Shown in pieces: positions 37,335 through 45,594 of a DNA stretch of 64,000 nucleotides (positions are counted from its first letter, which is position 1; every line of letters begins with the position of its first letter). The notes under the pieces are model-generated. The model worked only from the letters and a program-made list of their open reading frames with translations. It had not been told where the DNA came from and searched no databases. Source of the stretch: Azospira inquinata (GTDB lineage: Bacteria; Pseudomonadota; Gammaproteobacteria; Burkholderiales; Rhodocyclaceae); assembly GCF_018905915.1 (NCBI RefSeq), contig NZ_CP064782.1, positions 2,666,001 through 2,730,000 of the forward strand, given 5' to 3'. The position numbers were made by a program, and so were the translations under genes.

Positions 37335-37495
37335 CTTCCTCTTAAGGGTTTGGCATGGCGGAAATGGCTATAATCCCTTGTCCCATTTAGGGAAAACCCT
37401 AGGTGGAAAAAGGGCTTTTGCCCGATCTTTGCCGGGGACAAAATCCCCAGACAGGCGTGGTCCCCGGTTTCATACAAAAACAAGGAGACAAACCC

Positions 37496-38494
37496 ATGCA
37501 ACAGCCGTTCAAGGCCTTTCTTATCGAAATGGTGGAAGGCAAGACCCTCAGCCATTTTGTCCAGCTGGAAGAAACCCAGCTGGACCCGGGAGATGTGCTG
37601 ATCCGGGTGGCCTATTCCAGTGTCAATTACAAGGATGCTCTGGCGGCCACGGGCCAGGGCAAAATCATCCGCCGCTTTCCCTGTGTGGGGGGCATTGATC
37701 TCTGCGGCGTGGTGGAAGAAAGCGGCGATCCCCGCTATCGGCCCGGGGACCGGGTGGTGGCCACCAGCTTCGATATTGGGGTGGCCCACCATGGGGGTTA
37801 CAGCCAGTTCGCCCGGGTGCCCGGGGATTGGGTGGTGCCTTTGCCGGCGGGTTTAAGCCTCTATGAGTCCATGGCCCTGGGCACGGCGGGTTTTACTGCC
37901 GCCCTGGGCATTATCCGTATGGAAGAAAACGGCCTCCGGCCGGACAAGGGGCCCGTGCTGGTCACCGGCGCCACCGGTGGGGTGGGCAGTCTGGCCATCG
38001 ACATGCTGGCGGGCCTGGGCTACCGGGTCACGGCCCTCACGGGCAAGCCGGAAGAGGCGGATTATCTCCGTTCCCTGGGGGCGGAGGCGGTGGTGCTGCG
38101 CAGCACCCTGCCCCTGGATGAGCCCCGGGCTCTGGATAAGGGCCAGTGGGCGGGGGCGGTGGATAACCTGGGGGGCAATGTGCTGGCCTGGGTGGCCAGT
38201 ACCATGCTCCAGGGGGGTACCATTGCCAGCATTGGCTTGGCGGCAGGCATGACCCTGAATACCACGGTGGCGCCCTTTATTTTGCGGGGGGTGAGCCTGT
38301 TGGGGGTGGATTCGGGCTATATCGGTGAACCTTACCGCCATGGGGTCTGGCAGCGTCTGGCCACGGACCTGAAGCCCCGCCATCTGCTGGAATTGACCCG
38401 GGAAGTGGGCTTTGACGACCTGCCCGGGGTATTCGATAGCTTTATCCAGTCCCGCTCCCGGGGCCGTCTGGTGGTGAAAATCGGGGAGGTGTGA
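37496..38494 (+). CDS. acuI: YhdH/AcuI-family acryloyl-CoA reductase
   Basis: A 332-residue zinc-free medium-chain dehydrogenase/reductase. The N-terminus FKAFLIEMVEG, the substrate-binding YSSVNYKDALAATGQGKI and the NADPH site VTGATGGVGSLAIDML (about 160-175) match AcuI/YhdH, which reduces acryloyl-CoA to propionyl-CoA with NADPH. AAGGAG at 37482-37487 supports the ATG at 37496. It is followed 7 bases later by the response regulator and then by prpE, the propionyl-CoA synthetase gene, so propionyl-CoA metabolism is the likely theme. Confidence 0.9.
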   Translation: MQQPFKAFLIEMVEGKTLSHFVQLEETQLDPGDVLIRVAYSSVNYKDALAATGQGKIIRRFPCVGGIDLCGVVEESGDPRYRPGDRVVATSFDIGVAHHGGYSQFARVPGDWVVPLPAGLSLYESMALGTAGFTAALGIIRMEENGLRPDKGPVLVTGATGGVGSLAIDMLAGLGYRVTALTGKPEEADYLRSLGAEAVVLRSTLPLDEPRALDKGQWAGAVDNLGGNVLAWVASTMLQGGTIASIGLAAGMTLNTTVAPFILRGVSLLGVDSGYIGEPYRHGVWQRLATDLKPRHLLELTREVGFDDLPGVFDSFIQSRSRGRLVVKIGEV

Positions 38495-38501
38495 GACGAC
38501 C

Positions 38502-39635
38502 ATGGAAAATGCCGCGCCGGAACTGCCCCGGCTACTGATCGTGGATGATTCCCGCATGGTGCGGGCGTCCATTATCAAACATCTGAAGGGCCGCTATGCC
38601 TACCGGGAAGAGGTGAATGGGGAGGCGGCCTGGCAGACCCTGGTGCTGGACCCCACCATCCGGGCGGTAATTTCCGATCTGGGCATGCCCGTGCTGGACG
38701 GCTTTGGCCTGCTGGAGCGGGTGCGTCAGTCCAAGCTGGCCCGGGTGCGCCAGTTGCCGGTGATCATGATTTCCGGCGACGAGGACGAGGAATCCCGGCA
38801 GCGGGCCAAGGCCCTGGGGGCTACGGACTTCATCACCAAGGGCATCGGCACGGTGGAACTTCTGGCCCGGCTGGAATCCCTGGTGCGCCTGGGCCGGGTG
38901 CAGGACGCCCTGGCCCAGAGCCGGGCGGCCCAGGTGAAAAATCCGGAGACGGGCCTATTTACCCGGGCCTATCTCACCGAGCAACTGGCCCAGGCCCTGT
39001 CCCTGGCCCGCCGTCATGGCCAGTCCCTAAGCCTGGTGGCCCTGAGCTTTGATCATTACGAAGCTCTTTGCCAGGCCCAGGGGCCAGCCTGGGTCAAGCT
39101 CCTGGAGGGACGCTTTCTGGAAATCCTGGGGGGCAATATCCGTAAGGAAGACAGCCTGGGCCATTACGCTCCCGGGGCTTACCTGATCCTCTGTCCGGAA
39201 ACCTCCCTGGCGTCCAGCGAAGCCTTTTGCGAACGCCTGCGCCGAGCCGTGGCCACCGCCCAGGTGTCCGCCCAGGGCCAGCGCCTCCACCTTTCCGTGA
39301 GCATCGGTATCGCCAACAGTCTGCACACCCCGGAAGGGGAGGCCGAGGCCTTTCTCGGCCAGGCCGTGTGGCGCATGGAATCGGCTCTGGTGGCCGGGGG
39401 GGATCGGGTGGTGAGCCACAGCGGCGGCGCCTCTTCCGCCCCTGCCTGTCCCTCCCTGGAACAAGCCCTGGCTTGGCTGGCGGCGGGGGAAGGGGCCCAG
39501 CTCCGACCCCATCTGGGGGCCTTGGAAAGCCGGGTTTTCCCTATCCTGAAATTTTTGAATACTGAATTACAATGGGGCTTCCCGGTCACCGACCTGGAGC
39601 GCCGATTGGAGGACAAAGCGGAAGGGCGACATTAA
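38502..39635 (+). CDS. Response regulator with degenerate GGDEF domain
   Basis: A 377-residue cytosolic protein. The receiver domain (about 8-128) has the acidic pair in LLIVDDSR, phosphoacceptor D59 (VISDLGMP) and K113 (DFITKG). The C-terminal GGDEF-type domain (about 145-315) has HYAPGAYLIL where RYGGDEFLIL is expected, so it cannot be a cyclase. It keeps RxxD (RKED) exactly five residues before that loop, the I-site that binds c-di-GMP. It is therefore likely a phosphorylation-controlled c-di-GMP receptor. It sits 7 bases after acuI and 59 bases before prpE. Confidence 0.88.
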   Translation: MENAAPELPRLLIVDDSRMVRASIIKHLKGRYAYREEVNGEAAWQTLVLDPTIRAVISDLGMPVLDGFGLLERVRQSKLARVRQLPVIMISGDEDEESRQRAKALGATDFITKGIGTVELLARLESLVRLGRVQDALAQSRAAQVKNPETGLFTRAYLTEQLAQALSLARRHGQSLSLVALSFDHYEALCQAQGPAWVKLLEGRFLEILGGNIRKEDSLGHYAPGAYLILCPETSLASSEAFCERLRRAVATAQVSAQGQRLHLSVSIGIANSLHTPEGEAEAFLGQAVWRMESALVAGGDRVVSHSGGASSAPACPSLEQALAWLAAGEGAQLRPHLGALESRVFPILKFLNTELQWGFPVTDLERRLEDKAEGRH

Positions 39636-39694
39636 AAAATCATAGGCCCGACGGCGTCCGCTCATAACCGTGTAGGAAGACAAAAAGGAAGGCC

Positions 39695-41587
39695 ATGACC
39701 AGCTATCAAGCGTTTCACCGTCGTTCCATTGAACAGCCCGACGCCTTTTGGACCGAGCAGGCCCAAATGGTGGACTGGCACAAGCCCTTCGAGAAAGTGT
39801 GTGACTTTTCCCGTCCCCCTTTCGCCAAGTGGTTCGTGGGCGGAGAAACCAATCTTTGCTACAACGCGGTGGATCGCCACGCCGCTCAGCGCCCCAATGA
39901 CCGGGCCCTGATCTACATTTCCACGGAAACCAACGAGGAAAAGATTTACAGCTTCGCCGAACTGCAACGGGAGGTGGAGCGCATGGCCGCCATCTACCAG
40001 AGCTTGGGGGTGAAGCAGGGAGACCGGGTCCTGATCTACATGCCCATGATCGCCGAGGCCTGCTTTGCCATGTTGGCCTGCGCCCGGATCGGGGCCATCC
40101 ACTCCGTGGTGTTCGGTGGCTTTGCCTCCGGCTCCCTGGCTACCCGGATCGACGATGCCAAGCCCGTGCTGGTGGTTTCCGCCGACGCCGGGATGCGGGG
40201 CGGTCGGGCCGTGCCCTACAAGCACCTGCTGGATGAGGCCATTGAACTGGCCCAGAACAAGCCGGCCAAGGTGCTGATGGTGGACCGGGGCCTGGACCCG
40301 GACTTTAACAAGGTGCCCGGCCGGGATCTGGATTACGCCACCCTGCGGGCCCAGTTCATGGATGCCCAGGTGCCCGTTACCTGGGTGGAATCCTCCCATC
40401 CCTCCTATATTCTCTACACCTCCGGCACCACGGGTAAGCCCAAGGGGGTACAGCGGGATACCGGTGGCTACGCCGTGGCCCTGGCCTCCTCCATCAAGCA
40501 CATCTACTGCGGTGCCCCGGGGGAAACCTTTTTCTCCACCTCCGACATCGGCTGGGTGGTGGGCCACTCCTACATCATCTACGGTCCCCTGATCGGTGGC
40601 ATGTGCACCATCATGTACGAGGGCACCCCCCTGCGGCCCGACCCGGGCATCTGGTGGCAGATTGTGGAAAAGTACCGGGTGAACGTCATGTTCTCCGCCC
40701 CTACCGCCGCTCGGGTGCTGAAAAAGCATTCCCCCGACTACCTCCACAAGTACGACCTTTCCAGCCTGAAGCACCTGTTCCTGGCCGGGGAGCCCCTGGA
40801 TCAGCCCACCCATGAATGGATCATGGGGGAACTGAATAAGCCGGTGATCGACAATTACTGGCAGACCGAAACCGGTTGGCCCATGCTCTCCACCGTGCGG
40901 GGCGTGGAAGACACCAAAATCAAGTTCGGCACCCCGGCCTTCCCGGTGTACGGCTACGACGTGCGCATTTTCCGGGAAGACGGTTCTGAGTGCGACGCCA
41001 ACGAAAAGGGCATTGTGGGCGTGGTGCCGCCCCTGCCCCCGGGCTGCCTGTCCACCGTGTGGGGGGACGACGAGCGCTTCATCAACACCTACTTCAGCCT
41101 CTTCAAAGACCCCCTGGTCTATTCCTCCTTCGACTGGGGCATCAAGGACGAGGAAGGCTACCACTTCATCCTGGGCCGGACCGACGACGTGATCAATGTG
41201 GCGGGCCACCGCCTGGGCACCCGGGAAATTGAAGAAGCGGTCCAGGGCCATCCCGCCGTGGCGGAAGTGGCCGTGGTGGGGGTCAATGACCAGCTCAAGG
41301 GCCAGCTGCCCGTGGCCTTTGCCGTGGTCAAAGATCCGGCCCGGATCGCCACCCCCGAACTGGTGGCGGCCCTGGAAAAGGAAGTGATGAAAAAGGTGGA
41401 CGAAAACCTGGGGGCCATCGCCCGCCCGGGTCGGGTCTACTTCATCGCCAACCTGCCCAAAACCCGCTCCGGCAAGCTGCTGCGCCGTTCCATCCAGGCC
41501 CTGGCGGAAGGCCGGGACCCGGGGGATCTGACCACCATCGAAGATCCGGGCGCCCTGGAGCAAATTCGCGCCGCCCTGGCCCACTAA
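39695..41587 (+). CDS. prpE: Propionyl-CoA synthetase
   Basis: A 630-residue acyl-CoA synthetase of the acetyl-CoA synthetase family. The ATP-binding core is YTSGTTGKPKGV and the C-terminal catalytic Lys is in TRSGKLLRRS (a likely acetylation-control site). The N-terminal SYQAFHRRSIEQPDAFW and the motif RGVQRDTGGYAVAL point to PrpE rather than Acs. It activates propionate to propionyl-CoA. AAGGAAGG precedes the ATG, and a strong terminator follows. No prpBCD genes are in the window. Confidence 0.93.
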   Translation: MTSYQAFHRRSIEQPDAFWTEQAQMVDWHKPFEKVCDFSRPPFAKWFVGGETNLCYNAVDRHAAQRPNDRALIYISTETNEEKIYSFAELQREVERMAAIYQSLGVKQGDRVLIYMPMIAEACFAMLACARIGAIHSVVFGGFASGSLATRIDDAKPVLVVSADAGMRGGRAVPYKHLLDEAIELAQNKPAKVLMVDRGLDPDFNKVPGRDLDYATLRAQFMDAQVPVTWVESSHPSYILYTSGTTGKPKGVQRDTGGYAVALASSIKHIYCGAPGETFFSTSDIGWVVGHSYIIYGPLIGGMCTIMYEGTPLRPDPGIWWQIVEKYRVNVMFSAPTAARVLKKHSPDYLHKYDLSSLKHLFLAGEPLDQPTHEWIMGELNKPVIDNYWQTETGWPMLSTVRGVEDTKIKFGTPAFPVYGYDVRIFREDGSECDANEKGIVGVVPPLPPGCLSTVWGDDERFINTYFSLFKDPLVYSSFDWGIKDEEGYHFILGRTDDVINVAGHRLGTREIEEAVQGHPAVAEVAVVGVNDQLKGQLPVAFAVVKDPARIATPELVAALEKEVMKKVDENLGAIARPGRVYFIANLPKTRSGKLLRRSIQALAEGRDPGDLTTIEDPGALEQIRAALAH

Positions 41588-41625
41588 AAGCCTGGGGCCG
41601 CCTCCGGGCGGCTTTCCCCGTATCG

Positions 41626-41654
41626 GCCCGCCGCCCTTCGCGGCGGGCTTTTTT
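41626..41654 (+). terminator. Rho-independent terminator after prpE
   Basis: GCCCGCCGC, loop CCTTC, GCGGCGGGC followed by TTTTTT. It ends the acuI-regulator-prpE transcript. Confidence 0.9.
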
Positions 41655-41803
41655 CTGCCTGTTTTCTGAGCATTTCCCGGTCGCCTGGGGTATCCTTGGG
41701 CGCCCCCGGCCTCCCCAGTCCCGCTGGGCGGGCTTCTCCGGCCGCCTTTCCGGCCCCGGCGGGCTCTCAATCGCGCCCCTATTTCGCCTGACTGAATTTC
41801 TCC

Positions 41804-42565
41804 ATGTCGTTTGCCTGGTTGTTTACCAATGCCCTGGCCTGGTGTCTCCTGCCACCGGGCAACAGTCTCCTGTTATTCCTCGTAGCCTGGGTGCTGCGCC
41901 GGGCCTGGCCCGAAGTTGCCCGGCTGGCCGCCCTGGTGGGCGGCGCCATGCTCCTTTTCCTCTCCCTGCCCGTGGTGGGGGAAGGCCTGCTCATCGCCCT
42001 GGAACCCGCGCCCCTGATGCCAGCGGAACTGGCCCAGGCCCAATGGAAAGCCGGCGCCATCGTGGTGCTGGGGGGCGGTCGGGATTTGGTGGCCCCCGAA
42101 TACGGCGGCGAAACCGTCTCCCGGGAAACCCTGCAACGGCTCCGCTACGCCGCCTGGCTTCAGCGCCAGACCGGCCTGCCCATCCTGGTCACCGGCGGAC
42201 GGCCCGACGGGGGCAAGGAAGCGGAAGGGCGCCTCATGAACCGGGCCCTGGAAGACGATTTCGGCGCCTGGGTGCGCTGGGAAGAAGACGGAGCCCGGAG
42301 CACCCGGGAAAACGCCAACAACGCGGCGGTTCTCCTGGCCCGGGACCATATCGGCACGGTGCTGCTGGTGAGCCACGGCTGGCACCTGCCCCGGGCCCAG
42401 GCCGCCTTTGAACGGGCCGGCCTCAAGGCCATTCCGGCGCCCACCGGCTTCACCCCCCATCCCCATACCCCCCTGGATTTCCTGCCCCAGCCCCGGGGCC
42501 TGGAATACTCCCGCCTGGCCCTCCACGAATGGCTGGGCCGCCTCTGGTATCTGGCCAGACGCTAG
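41804..42565 (+). CDS. YdcF/ElyC-like DUF218 membrane protein
   Basis: A 253-residue DUF218 protein. Two N-terminal hydrophobic segments (about 12-30 and 38-58) anchor a C-terminal domain with IVVLGGGRDL, LVTGGRPDGGKEAEGRLM and the NANNAAVLLARD...LLVSHGWHLPRAQAAFERAG block of the ElyC/SanA/YdcF family. ElyC affects envelope and peptidoglycan precursor biogenesis in E. coli; the chemistry is unknown. Its TAG stop lies within the degenerate last repeat of the CRISPR array. Confidence 0.87.
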   Translation: MSFAWLFTNALAWCLLPPGNSLLLFLVAWVLRRAWPEVARLAALVGGAMLLFLSLPVVGEGLLIALEPAPLMPAELAQAQWKAGAIVVLGGGRDLVAPEYGGETVSRETLQRLRYAAWLQRQTGLPILVTGGRPDGGKEAEGRLMNRALEDDFGAWVRWEEDGARSTRENANNAAVLLARDHIGTVLLVSHGWHLPRAQAAFERAGLKAIPAPTGFTPHPHTPLDFLPQPRGLEYSRLALHEWLGRLWYLARR

Positions 42566-43309
42566 GAGGCTGCCTGCACGGCAGTGAACTCGGCTAACGA
42601 CTACACCGTCGCCGAGCGCCATTTCTGAGCTGCCTACACGGCAGTGAACTTGGCGGTGAGGCGGATCAAGCGGGCCTCCAATTTCTGAGCTGCCTACACG
42701 GCAGTGAACGTCGAGGTGGATGTCCCACCGGTCTTCAGGCATTTCTGAGCTGCCTACACGGCAGTGAACTCGACGCCAAGCCCCCCCGCGCACCCCAAAA
42801 ATTTCTGAGCTGCCTACACGGCAGTGAACGTCAGGCCCATGGACCGTTTCCACTTCGTCGGTTTCTGAGCTGCCTACACGGCAGTGAACAATGGGCTCTA
42901 ACCCGACATCACTACCAGCATTTTCTGAGCTGCCTACACGGCAGTGAACTATGTGGCTTTCGGATGATTTAACAACCTTTTTTTCTGAGCTGCCTACACG
43001 GCAGTGAACCCGGAACGAACACGAAGCGCCGGAGCCGACAATTTCTGAGCTGCCTACACGGCAGTGAACGTGGGTGATCGACAGGCTCACGATGATCCTG
43101 TTTTCTGAGCTGCCTACACGGCAGTGAACTGCAAGCCGAGGCGGCGGCCAAGATTGTGAAATTTCTGAGCTGCCTACACGGCAGTGAACATTCAAACGGC
43201 ATTAAAGGAAATGGGCCAAATTTTCTGAGCTGCCTACACGGCAGTGAACTGGTTTGGGGTGACAAGATCGTCCCCGCTGTTTTTCTGAGCTGCCTACACG
43301 GCAGTGAAC
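42562..43309 (-). CRISPR. Type I-F CRISPR array, 13 repeats and 12 spacers, no cas genes
   Basis: Twelve identical 28-base repeats lie at exact 60-base intervals from 42622 to 43309, plus a degenerate one at 42562-42589; all 12 spacers are 32 bases. Read on the minus strand the repeat begins GTTCACTGCC and ends GGCAGCTCAGAAA, the I-F (Ypest) type with its GCTGCC/GGCAGC hairpin. The degenerate repeat is at the low-coordinate end, marking the leader-distal end, so transcription runs on the minus strand from a leader above 43310. Several spacers are richer in A+T than the surrounding genome. No Cas1, Cas3, Csy or Cas6f gene occurs in this window. Confidence 0.97.
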
Positions 43310-43459
43310 TAGAGGGTTTTCCCTCCAGTGTCCCGATTATAAAGGCCTTTCCCCTATTTCCCCTGGTTGGACCCTTTTTTTCCGGGGGGCTGGGAAGGCC
43401 CGTGTTTGCTGGGGGTGGGCAGACGGGGAAAAAAAGGGTCTGCCATCCCCGGGGAGGGA
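43310..43459 (-). promoter_or_regulatory. CRISPR leader region
   Basis: The 150 bases on the leader side of the array, up to the amidohydrolase stop. A perfect TATAAT on the minus strand (43336-43341) would start transcription about 20 bases before the first repeat. No good -35 is visible. Only the first 50-60 bases are A/T-rich enough to resemble a leader. Confidence 0.5.
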
Positions 43460-45175
43460 TCAGGGGCAGGGGGTAGGGTCGCAGGCGTCGCCGATGCCGT
43501 TGTGGTTGCAGTCCGCCTGGACGCCGTTATCCATGGGCCGGATGGGGTTGAAGAGGGCGGGGCAGTTGTCCTGGTCGTCCGGGACCCCGTCCCCGTCCCG
43601 GTCCGTGGGGCTGGGCAGGCCGCCGTAGCCGCTTTCCTTGCCTTCCACGGCGGGGCGGAAGGGGATGCAGCTGGGTTCTCCGTCCGGTACCCCGGGGAAG
43701 AAGAGGGGGTAGGAGTGGGGATTATGGGCCTGGAGGGCAGCGAAGCTTTCCTTCAGTTCCCGCGCCACGCAAAGACTTTTGTCTGCCCCGTTCACTCCCC
43801 CGGGCAGGGCTTCGCAGCCCGTGTTCCAGCCCGGTACCTGGGCGAACAGAGGGCTGTCCCCGTAGAGGGGCTGGCCGCCCCGTAGCACCAGGGCCACGTC
43901 TTCCACATTGGCGTCGATGACCGTGCGGTAGGGATCGGCGGCTCCGTCCTTGGCCAGGTAGACGGCCACATCCCCTTGCAGGCCCGGCTTCAGGCGACCG
44001 ATCTGGTCCCCCAGATGGAGGGCGTCCGCCGGGTTGGCGGTGACCATGCGCCAGAGCTGGTCGTCAGCGTAGAAGCGGCTCAGGTTGTTGCGGTTATAGC
44101 GGTCGGCGCATTTCAGTTCCCGCAGCAGGTTCATGGAGCCGGAGGGGGTCCAGTCCGTGGCCAGGGCCACGGTCACGCCCTGGCGGCTGTAACGGGTGAC
44201 CGGGGCGGTGTTGCCGTAGAGGGAAAGATTGGAGCGGGGGGACCAGACCACGGCGGCGTGGCGCTGGGCGAGCCGGTCCCCGTCTGCCCCGTCGGCGGCC
44301 ACGGTGTGGATATAGGCGCCCTTGGCGGTAATCAGGCCCTGTTGGTCCAGACAGCGGATTTCGTTGTGGGCGGCGGCGTCAATGCCTTCCCCCACATGGG
44401 GCAGATAGCTTTGGTGGGACAGGGCCGTGTCCGGATCGTCGATTCTGGGATAGGCGCAATCTCCCACGTGGGGTGTTACGTCCTGGGCATCCCCCAGGGG
44501 GAAGGTGCTGTAGTTGGCGATATCGGCGCTTAGGCCCTCCATCAGGTCGGCCTTGTCCAGATTGCGCAGAAAGCCTGGGTTGCCCCCCGACCCGGCTATT
44601 GACGTGGTGCCGGAGAGTACCTGACGCACCTCCGCCCAGGCCCATTGCTCGCTGCTCTTGGCGGCCATGGGGGTGGGGCTGATGGGCTTGTGTTCAGGGG
44701 AACCCTTACGCCACTGGTTGCGTCGCTCGTAGCGTTCCTGACCCCATTGGGAGGGGGGATTCCAGTCGTAGGTAATGTGGTCGTGGGCGTTGATGAGCCC
44801 GGGGGAAATGACCCCGGTCGGGCAAATGATCTGGGTAGCGCCCTGGGTCAGGGCCTGGTCCGCCACATCGCAGCCCACGGCGGCAATTTTGCCATCCGTG
44901 CCGATGAGGACGCCGCCGCCCCGATAAACCCCGTCCGGCGCCAGTACCTGCCCCAGCAGGGCCAGGGCTCCGGAGCTACCGGGAATCACCTGACAGTTGC
45001 CGGCCACGGCGGGCAGGGGCGTGCATTGGAAAATGTGGGTGGTGTGGGGCGGCGCCTTGCGGGGCTTGGCCGGGGAAGTGTCTTCTTCCGGGGGCGTGGC
45101 GGCACAACCGGCCAGGGTCAGCAGGGCGGCAAGCAGCAGGGGGGCGGCGGCATGGGGGCGTAGGGGGGCGGACAT
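43460..45175 (-). CDS. Amidohydrolase-family lipoprotein with thrombospondin type 3 repeats
   Basis: A 571-residue exported protein. The lipobox LTLAGC (Cys about residue 24) predicts a lipid anchor. The body is an amidohydrolase of the TRZ/ATZ-deaminase group: HxH in GLINAHDHITYD, a later His (AHNEIRCL) and Asp in LATDWTPSG as metal ligands. The last 50 residues are calcium-type thrombospondin repeats (DRDGDGVPDDQDNC and DCNHNGIGDACD). The substrate is unknown; a surface-located metal-dependent deaminase or imidazolonepropionase-like hydrolase is plausible. AGGG seven bases before the ATG supports the start at 45175. Confidence 0.85.
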   Translation of the reverse strand: MSAPLRPHAAAPLLLAALLTLAGCAATPPEEDTSPAKPRKAPPHTTHIFQCTPLPAVAGNCQVIPGSSGALALLGQVLAPDGVYRGGGVLIGTDGKIAAVGCDVADQALTQGATQIICPTGVISPGLINAHDHITYDWNPPSQWGQERYERRNQWRKGSPEHKPISPTPMAAKSSEQWAWAEVRQVLSGTTSIAGSGGNPGFLRNLDKADLMEGLSADIANYSTFPLGDAQDVTPHVGDCAYPRIDDPDTALSHQSYLPHVGEGIDAAAHNEIRCLDQQGLITAKGAYIHTVAADGADGDRLAQRHAAVVWSPRSNLSLYGNTAPVTRYSRQGVTVALATDWTPSGSMNLLRELKCADRYNRNNLSRFYADDQLWRMVTANPADALHLGDQIGRLKPGLQGDVAVYLAKDGAADPYRTVIDANVEDVALVLRGGQPLYGDSPLFAQVPGWNTGCEALPGGVNGADKSLCVARELKESFAALQAHNPHSYPLFFPGVPDGEPSCIPFRPAVEGKESGYGGLPSPTDRDGDGVPDDQDNCPALFNPIRPMDNGVQADCNHNGIGDACDPTPCP

Positions 45176-45594
45176 GGATTTCCCTGGGGGAAGGCCCGGG
45201 CCAGGGGCTGGGGCGGTGAATGACGGGGGAATCTTAGGGCCAACCGGGGGCGGGGGCAAATGCCGGGGCGGCGGGGAAAAGGGCGGGAGGCGGAAGCATC
45301 GCGCCACCGGGGCCGGAGTCTGCCCAGGTTGGAATGTCCCGCCCGCCTTGAATCGGCCTGGGGGCAGGGGCGCCAGGGAGCAGATGCCTTGAGCTGGGCT
45401 TCCTGGCGGCTTTGCAAGGGCGTGGGCTTTCAGAGGGCGGGCTTCCCCCTCAAGAGATCAGGGCAGGCGCCCGGCCTTCTGGTTTTGCGCGGTGCTAAGG
45501 GGGTGGAATGAAGAGCCACTGAAAGTGGAGCAGGGCAGAGGAAGTGGGAAAAATGGCGCTGGAAAGGAGGCGCTTCCCCTGAAGCCGGGAGTGG
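45176..45594. other. Intergenic region without a recognisable gene
   Basis: About 420 bases, very G-rich on the plus strand, between the amidohydrolase and murI (both on the minus strand). It should hold the amidohydrolase promoter and the murI transcript end. I found no convincing terminator, riboswitch or tRNA, and no ORF with a ribosome binding site. Confidence 0.4.

Noticed and set aside
39662..41770. A 702-codon minus-strand frame opposite prpE
   Set aside because: It mirrors the prpE codon pattern and has no start signal; the PrpE motifs on the plus strand are unambiguous.
41873..43195. A long minus-strand open frame repeating VHCRVGSSE across the CRISPR array
   Set aside because: The 60-base repeat-plus-spacer unit is a multiple of three, so one frame stays open by arithmetic. 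The repeated peptide is only the translated repeat, and the frame continues antisense through the YdcF-like gene.
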